A stretch of DNA of 17,760 bases from assembly GCA_902768995.1 (NCBI GenBank), contig CACXNN010000006.1, positions 10,089-27,848 on the forward strand. Reading direction: 5' to 3'. The stretch is from an uncultured Eubacteriales bacterium. Lineage in GTDB: Bacteria; Bacillota; Clostridia; Christensenellales; CAG-138. The notes under the pieces were generated by a model that saw only the letters and a list, made by a program, of their open reading frames with translations, was not told the origin of the DNA and ran no database searches. The position numbers were made by a program, and so were the translations under genes. Positions 14,793 to 17,760 of the stretch are shown here, piece after piece (the first letter of the stretch is position 1; each line of letters begins with the position of its first letter).

Positions 14793-14805
14793 GGGAACGC
14801 TTCCC
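14793..14805. repeat. Short inverted repeat at the ECF operon start point
   Basis: GGGAACGCTTCCC: a 5-bp arm GGGAA with TTCCC around three bases. It covers the predicted transcription start of the ECF operon (about 14801), so it could be an operator or, in RNA, a small 5' hairpin. Short enough to be chance. Confidence 0.3.
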
Positions 14806-14807
14806 AT

Positions 14808-14837
14808 AGTATATATTATTTTGGCCCCCTTTTTCAA
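14808..14837 (-). promoter_or_regulatory. Promoter of the ECF transporter operon
   Basis: On the minus strand, -35 TTGAAA (14832-14837), an 18-bp spacer and -10 TATACT (14808-14813). The start point would be near 14801, giving a leader of about 47 bases, too short for a known riboswitch class acting on vitamins or SAM. It is divergent from the trmO promoter, with about 40 bp between the two -35 boxes. Confidence 0.7.
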
Positions 14838-14876
14838 GGGCTGCGGCATCAAAAAGTACGCCGTTTCCGCACGGAT

Positions 14877-14905
14877 TTGACAGCGGGGCGGGCCGGGGGT
14901 ATACT
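14877..14905 (+). promoter_or_regulatory. Promoter of trmO and the MBL lipoprotein gene
   Basis: -35 TTGACA (14877-14882), a 17-bp spacer made almost only of G and C, and -10 TATACT (14900-14905). This is the best promoter match in the window. The expected start point is about 14911-14913, on or just before the trmO ATG, so the transcript should be leaderless. Confidence 0.8.
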
Positions 14906-14912
14906 GCCATAT

Positions 14913-15605
14913 ATGGAAGAACAGCTCACGTTGCAAGTCGTCGCCCGGATACGGAGCGACTTCACCAGCAAATTCGGCATCCCCCGGCAGAGCAATCTGG
15001 TGCCCGAGCAGGAGGCCCTGGTGGTGTTCGAGCCCGCGTACCGGGACGAGAACGCCCTAAGGGGCCTGGAGGGCTACAGCCACCTGTGGCTCATCTGGGG
15101 CTTCTCTGAAGCGCATCAGGAGGGCTGGTCCCCCATGGTGAAGCCGCCCAAGCTGGGGGGCAACAAGCGCATGGGGGTCTTCGCCACCCGTTCCCCCTTC
15201 CGGCCCAACCCCCTGGGCCTGTCCTCGGTACGGCTGATGCGCCTCGAGAAGCGGCCCAATCTGGGCACGGTGCTGGTGGTCTCCGGGGCGGATCTCATGG
15301 ACGGGTCCCCCATCTACGATATAAAACCATACCTTTCCTTCACCGACAGCCACCCGGAGGCCCGCAACGGCTTCGCGGCGGACCATGTGGCGGAGCGGCT
15401 GCCGGTGGAGTTCCCGGCGGAGCTCCTCGACCGCATCCCCGAGGAGAAGCGGCCGGCCCTCCTCTCCTCCCTTTCTCTCGATCCCCGGCCCGGGTATCTC
15501 ACGGGCCGCAGCGACCCATACGGCTTCCCCTACGCCGGCAAGGACGTGCGGTTCTGCGTGGAGGACGGGGTGGTGAAGGTCTTCGACGTGGTGGACGAGC
15601 CATGA
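14913..15605 (+). CDS. trmO: tRNA t6A37 N6-methyltransferase TrmO (TsaA/YaeB family)
   Basis: 230 residues from the ATG at 14913, close to the 235 of E. coli TrmO. The family blocks are all present: ARIRSDFTSKFGIPRQ near 11-26, GYSHLWLIWGFSEA near 54-67, RMGVFATRSPFRPNPLGLSS near 86-105, and DGSPIYDIKPYL near 130-141, the SAM- and tRNA-contacting core of this beta-barrel methyltransferase. It adds a methyl group to N6-threonylcarbamoyladenosine at position 37 of ANN-decoding tRNAs that read ACY (Thr). The open frame reaches back to 14781, but residues before 14913 match nothing in the family and lie upstream of the promoter. No Shine-Dalgarno precedes the ATG. The stop overlaps the next start (ATGA), so the two genes are coupled. 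Confidence 0.94.
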   Translation: MEEQLTLQVVARIRSDFTSKFGIPRQSNLVPEQEALVVFEPAYRDENALRGLEGYSHLWLIWGFSEAHQEGWSPMVKPPKLGGNKRMGVFATRSPFRPNPLGLSSVRLMRLEKRPNLGTVLVVSGADLMDGSPIYDIKPYLSFTDSHPEARNGFAADHVAERLPVEFPAELLDRIPEEKRPALLSSLSLDPRPGYLTGRSDPYGFPYAGKDVRFCVEDGVVKVFDVVDEP

Positions 15606-16465
15606 AGCGATTCCTTTCCTTATTATTGCTGGCGCTGCTGGTGCTGACCGGCTGCGGCGATCCAAAGCCCAAGACGGACCCGGCGGAGCTCTATCAGGGG
15701 ACCGTCGAGCCGGACAAGGTGAACCTCTTCTTCCTGTCCGTGGGCCAGGGGGACGCATGCCTCATGACCTTCCCCACCGGGGAGCGGATCATGATCGACA
15801 CGGGCCCCTTCGAAAGCCGGGACAAGGTGGTGGACCAGCTTCACGGCCTTGGCGTGGACCGGCTGGACGCCGTCTATGTGACCCACGGCCACGCCGACCA
15901 CACGGGGAATTTGTTGACCCTGGTGCGCCGGTTCGATGTGGAGAAAGTCTATTACGGCGGCACGGAGGGCGACTACGGAGAGCTCTTAGAAAAGGTGCGC
16001 CGCCGGGGCGTCGACTGCATAGCCCTTCTGGAGGGGGACGTCCTTTCCTACGGCGATGCCATCCTCACGGTCCTAAGCCCCCTCTCGAACCGGACCTACG
16101 ACGATATCAACGGCTCCTCCGCGGTGCTCAAGCTTTCCTACGGGGAGAACGCCGCCCTGTTCATGGCGGACGCCACCGCCCAGGCGGAGGAATACATGCT
16201 CTTTCGCTACCACCGGGCGGAGCTCTCTGCGGACGTGCTGAAGGTGGGCCACCACGGCTCCCCCTCCTCCTCGTCCCTCCGGTTCCTGCAGGTGGTCTCC
16301 CCGGCCCTGTCCGTCATCAGCGTGGGGCGGTACAACGAATACGGACACCCGGCCCCGGAGGTGCTGCTGCGGCTTGCGCTGACGGGCACCCGTCTGCTGC
16401 GGACAGATGAGGTCCCCGCCGTGCAAATAACTCTTGACGGCAGGGAAGCCCGGGTGGTAGAATAG
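15602..16465 (+). CDS. ComEC-like metallo-beta-lactamase-fold lipoprotein
   Basis: 287 residues. The N-terminus is a lipoprotein signal with lipobox LTGC (C18), so the mature protein should be tethered outside the membrane. The rest is an MBL-fold hydrolase like the soluble C-terminal domain of ComEC/Rec2: FFLSVGQGDACLM near 43-55, IDTGP at 65-69, metal motif THGHADHTG (H95, H97, D99, H100), MADAT near 189-193, VGHHGS near 215-220 and YGHPAPE near 247-253. There are no ComEC membrane segments or OB domain. Stand-alone extracellular proteins of this type may be nucleases or phosphodiesterases; the substrate is not known. The start overlaps the trmO stop by 4 bp. Confidence 0.93.
   Translation: MKRFLSLLLLALLVLTGCGDPKPKTDPAELYQGTVEPDKVNLFFLSVGQGDACLMTFPTGERIMIDTGPFESRDKVVDQLHGLGVDRLDAVYVTHGHADHTGNLLTLVRRFDVEKVYYGGTEGDYGELLEKVRRRGVDCIALLEGDVLSYGDAILTVLSPLSNRTYDDINGSSAVLKLSYGENAALFMADATAQAEEYMLFRYHRAELSADVLKVGHHGSPSSSSLRFLQVVSPALSVISVGRYNEYGHPAPEVLLRLALTGTRLLRTDEVPAVQITLDGREARVVE
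16434..16463 (+). promoter_or_regulatory. Promoter of the pheS T-box transcript
   Basis: -35 TTGACG (16434-16439), an 18-bp spacer and -10 TAGAAT (16458-16463), lying inside the last codons of the MBL lipoprotein gene. The start point would be near 16470, which fits the 5' end of the T-box leader. No terminator is seen between the lipoprotein gene and the leader, so some read-through is possible. Confidence 0.65.
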
Positions 16466-16469
16466 GCGA

Positions 16470-16720
16470 AGTCAACAGAACGCAAGGAACGGGAAAAGGT
16501 CCCTAGAGGCGGCCAAAGAGAGCTCCGGTCAGGTGAAAGCGGAGCGCCGAGGAAGGGATGCGGTTCGCCCGGGAGCGGCGCGGGGGAAACGGGGCTGCGG
16601 CCCCACGGTAGTTCGCGACGGGAAAGCCCGATACAGCTTTTGAGGCCGCCATTTCGGCGGTGAACTTGGGGTGGTACCACGACGCGCTTCGTCCCTTTGG
16701 ACGGGGCGCGGTTTATTTTG
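16470..16720 (+). promoter_or_regulatory. T-box leader, phenylalanine-specific, controlling pheS
   Basis: The leader fills the 278 bases between the lipoprotein gene and pheS. Stem I carries AGAGAGC (about 16518-16523) and the apical GGTGAAAGC near 16532-16540. Its 3' side has GGTTCGCCCGGGAGC with a candidate specifier codon TTC (Phe) at 16564-16566. The T-box itself, AACTTGGGGTGGTACCACG, is at 16663-16681 and pairs with the uncharged tRNA 3' end through TGG. It sits just before the terminator stem, so it can form the competing antiterminator. When tRNA-Phe is uncharged, transcription continues into pheS. A stem at about 16644-16660 (GCCGCC/GGCGG) is probably Stem III. Confidence 0.95.
16683..16719 (+). 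terminator. Intrinsic terminator of the pheS T-box
   Basis: A 12-bp stem (16683-16694 with 16699-16710) including two G-U pairs, a CTTT loop, and the T-rich run TTTATTTT at 16712-16719. It follows the T-box sequence directly and is the off-state structure of the leader. Confidence 0.9.
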
Positions 16721-16743
16721 AAGAAACGAGAAGGAGAAAAGGA

Positions 16744-17760
16744 ATGGAAAACGATCTGATACGTATCCGCGAGGAGGCCCAGAAGAAGCTGGCCGCCATG
16801 CGGGAGGAATGCGATCTGGTGGCGCTGCAGCAGCAGCTCTTCGGCAAGGCCGGGGAGCTCACCGGGATCCTCAGGACCATGGGCAAGCTCAGCAAGGAGG
16901 AGCGGGCCCAGCTGGGCGCCAGCGTAAACAAGCTCAAGCAGGAGCTGGAGGCGGCCATGGAGGAGCGCCGGGCGGAGTTCAAGAAAAAGGCCCAGGAGCT
17001 CCGGTTCCAGCAGGAGGCCCTGGACGTGACCGAGGCGGGGGTCTCCCCCGTGGCCATGGGACATCTTCACCCCATGACCAAGACCTATCGGACCATCCGG
17101 GACGCCCTCGTCGGCATGGGCTTCCAGGTCTTCGACGGGCCGGAGATCGAGCTGGACGACAACAACTTCACCCTCCTGAACCTGCCCCTCGATCACCCGG
17201 CCAGGGACATGCAGGACACCTTCTATATCAACGACAAGGTGCTGCTGCGGACCCACACCTCCCCCTGCGAGATCAGGGCGCTGCAGACCTTCAAGCCCCC
17301 CTTCCGGTTCCTGATGCCGGGGCGGGTGTTCCGGGTGGACGAGGTGGACGCCTCCCACAGCCCCGTGTTCATGCAGATCGAGGGGTTCGTGGTGGATCGG
17401 AACCTGAACCTTGCCAACCTGAAGGGCACGCTGGACGCCTTCATCCACGCGGTCTTCGGCGAGAACGTGAAGACCCGGCTGCGGCCCTCCTACTTCCCCT
17501 TCACGGAGCCTTCCGCCGAGCTCGACATGAGCTGCACCATCTGCGGCGGCAAGGGCTGCCGGGTGTGCAAGGGCACGGGCTGGATCGAGATTTTGGGCTG
17601 CGGCATGACCAACCCCCACGAGCTGGAGAACTGCGGCCTCGATCCCAAGGAGTGGTCCGCTTTCGCCTTCGGCGTGGGCGTGGATCGGGTGACCAGCTTG
17701 AAGTACGGCATCTCGGACATTCGCTACGAATACGAGAACGACGCCCGCTTCCTGACCCAG
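16744..17760 (+). CDS. pheS: Phenylalanyl-tRNA synthetase alpha subunit (3' end just cut by window)
   Basis: 339 residues are visible. PheS is usually 330-345 residues and ends shortly after an RFL-Q segment, so only a residue or two and the stop should be missing. The N-terminal coiled coil (1-90) is followed by the class II catalytic core: HPMTKTYRTIRDAL near 109-122, LDHPARDMQDTFY near 149-161, LLRTHTSP near 167-174, motif 2 with FRVDEVDASHSPVFMQIEG near 196-214, and motif 3 FAFGVGVDRVTSLKYG near 307-322. Cysteines C264, C267, C272 and C275 form a CxxC-x4-CxxC knuckle seen in clostridial PheS. The enzyme charges tRNA-Phe together with PheT, expected next downstream. RBS AAGGAG lies upstream, and expression is set by the T-box leader. 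Confidence 0.97.
   Translation, partial: MENDLIRIREEAQKKLAAMREECDLVALQQQLFGKAGELTGILRTMGKLSKEERAQLGASVNKLKQELEAAMEERRAEFKKKAQELRFQQEALDVTEAGVSPVAMGHLHPMTKTYRTIRDALVGMGFQVFDGPEIELDDNNFTLLNLPLDHPARDMQDTFYINDKVLLRTHTSPCEIRALQTFKPPFRFLMPGRVFRVDEVDASHSPVFMQIEGFVVDRNLNLANLKGTLDAFIHAVFGENVKTRLRPSYFPFTEPSAELDMSCTICGGKGCRVCKGTGWIEILGCGMTNPHELENCGLDPKEWSAFAFGVGVDRVTSLKYGISDIRYEYENDARFLTQ

Noticed and set aside
14755..14801. Possible SAM or vitamin riboswitch before the ECF operon
   Set aside because: The predicted leader is only about 47 bases, with a single 5-bp hairpin. That is too short for the known classes considered.
16207..17619. 470-codon minus-strand open frame over the pheS region
   Set aside because: It crosses the T-box leader and runs opposite pheS, which is beyond doubt. 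Composition is that of an antisense shadow.

Overview
The window is GC-rich DNA whose genes look like those of a Gram-positive anaerobe of the class Clostridia (Bacillota). The evidence is a T-box leader before pheS, an energy-coupling-factor (ECF) vitamin-type transporter, strong AAAGGAG ribosome binding sites, RsbU/RsbV-type partner-switching proteins and a clostridial-type PheS with a four-cysteine knuckle. No genus can be named from the sequence alone. Almost every base is used. No tRNA, rRNA, CRISPR array or insertion sequence is visible.

Region A (1-10082, minus strand) is one long probable operon of eight genes. It is read from a promoter at 10054-10082 and runs off the left edge. In transcription order the genes are: a MATE-type transporter with a GHKL/RsbW-like ATPase domain on its C-terminus; a ParB/sulfiredoxin-like domain fused to a HAD-like domain; a second HAD-like paralogue; a 204-residue protein that may be a decayed GHKL domain; a STAS anti-sigma-factor antagonist; a membrane sensor PP2C phosphatase carrying its own RsbW-like domain; a secreted protein with a duplicated module and a TlpA-type thioredoxin domain; and a membrane-anchored HAD phosphatase fused to a VanX-like D-Ala-D-Ala dipeptidase, cut by the window edge. 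Gaps are 13-49 bp, with one 11-bp overlap. All parts of a partner-switching circuit are present but no sigma factor is. The most interesting reading is that the circuit controls the transporter directly through its ATPase domain. This region is the best candidate for an undescribed system.

Region B (10119-10711, minus strand) holds a small nitroreductase with its own likely promoter, and a strong hairpin whose T-run faces the plus strand.

Region C (10739-14837, minus strand) is an ECF transporter operon: fused double ATPase (EcfA), EcfT, a SAM hydrolase (DUF62 family) and a UPF0397-type substrate-binding S component. The SAM hydrolase sits between transporter genes, which suggests a substrate linked to SAM, methionine or adenosine.

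Region D (14877-17760, plus strand) starts with a near-consensus promoter placed so close to the trmO (tRNA t6A methyltransferase) start that the mRNA should be leaderless. A ComEC-like metallo-beta-lactamase-fold lipoprotein overlaps trmO by 4 bp. Then come a promoter, a phenylalanine-specific T-box leader with its terminator, and pheS, which is complete to within a residue or two of its expected end.
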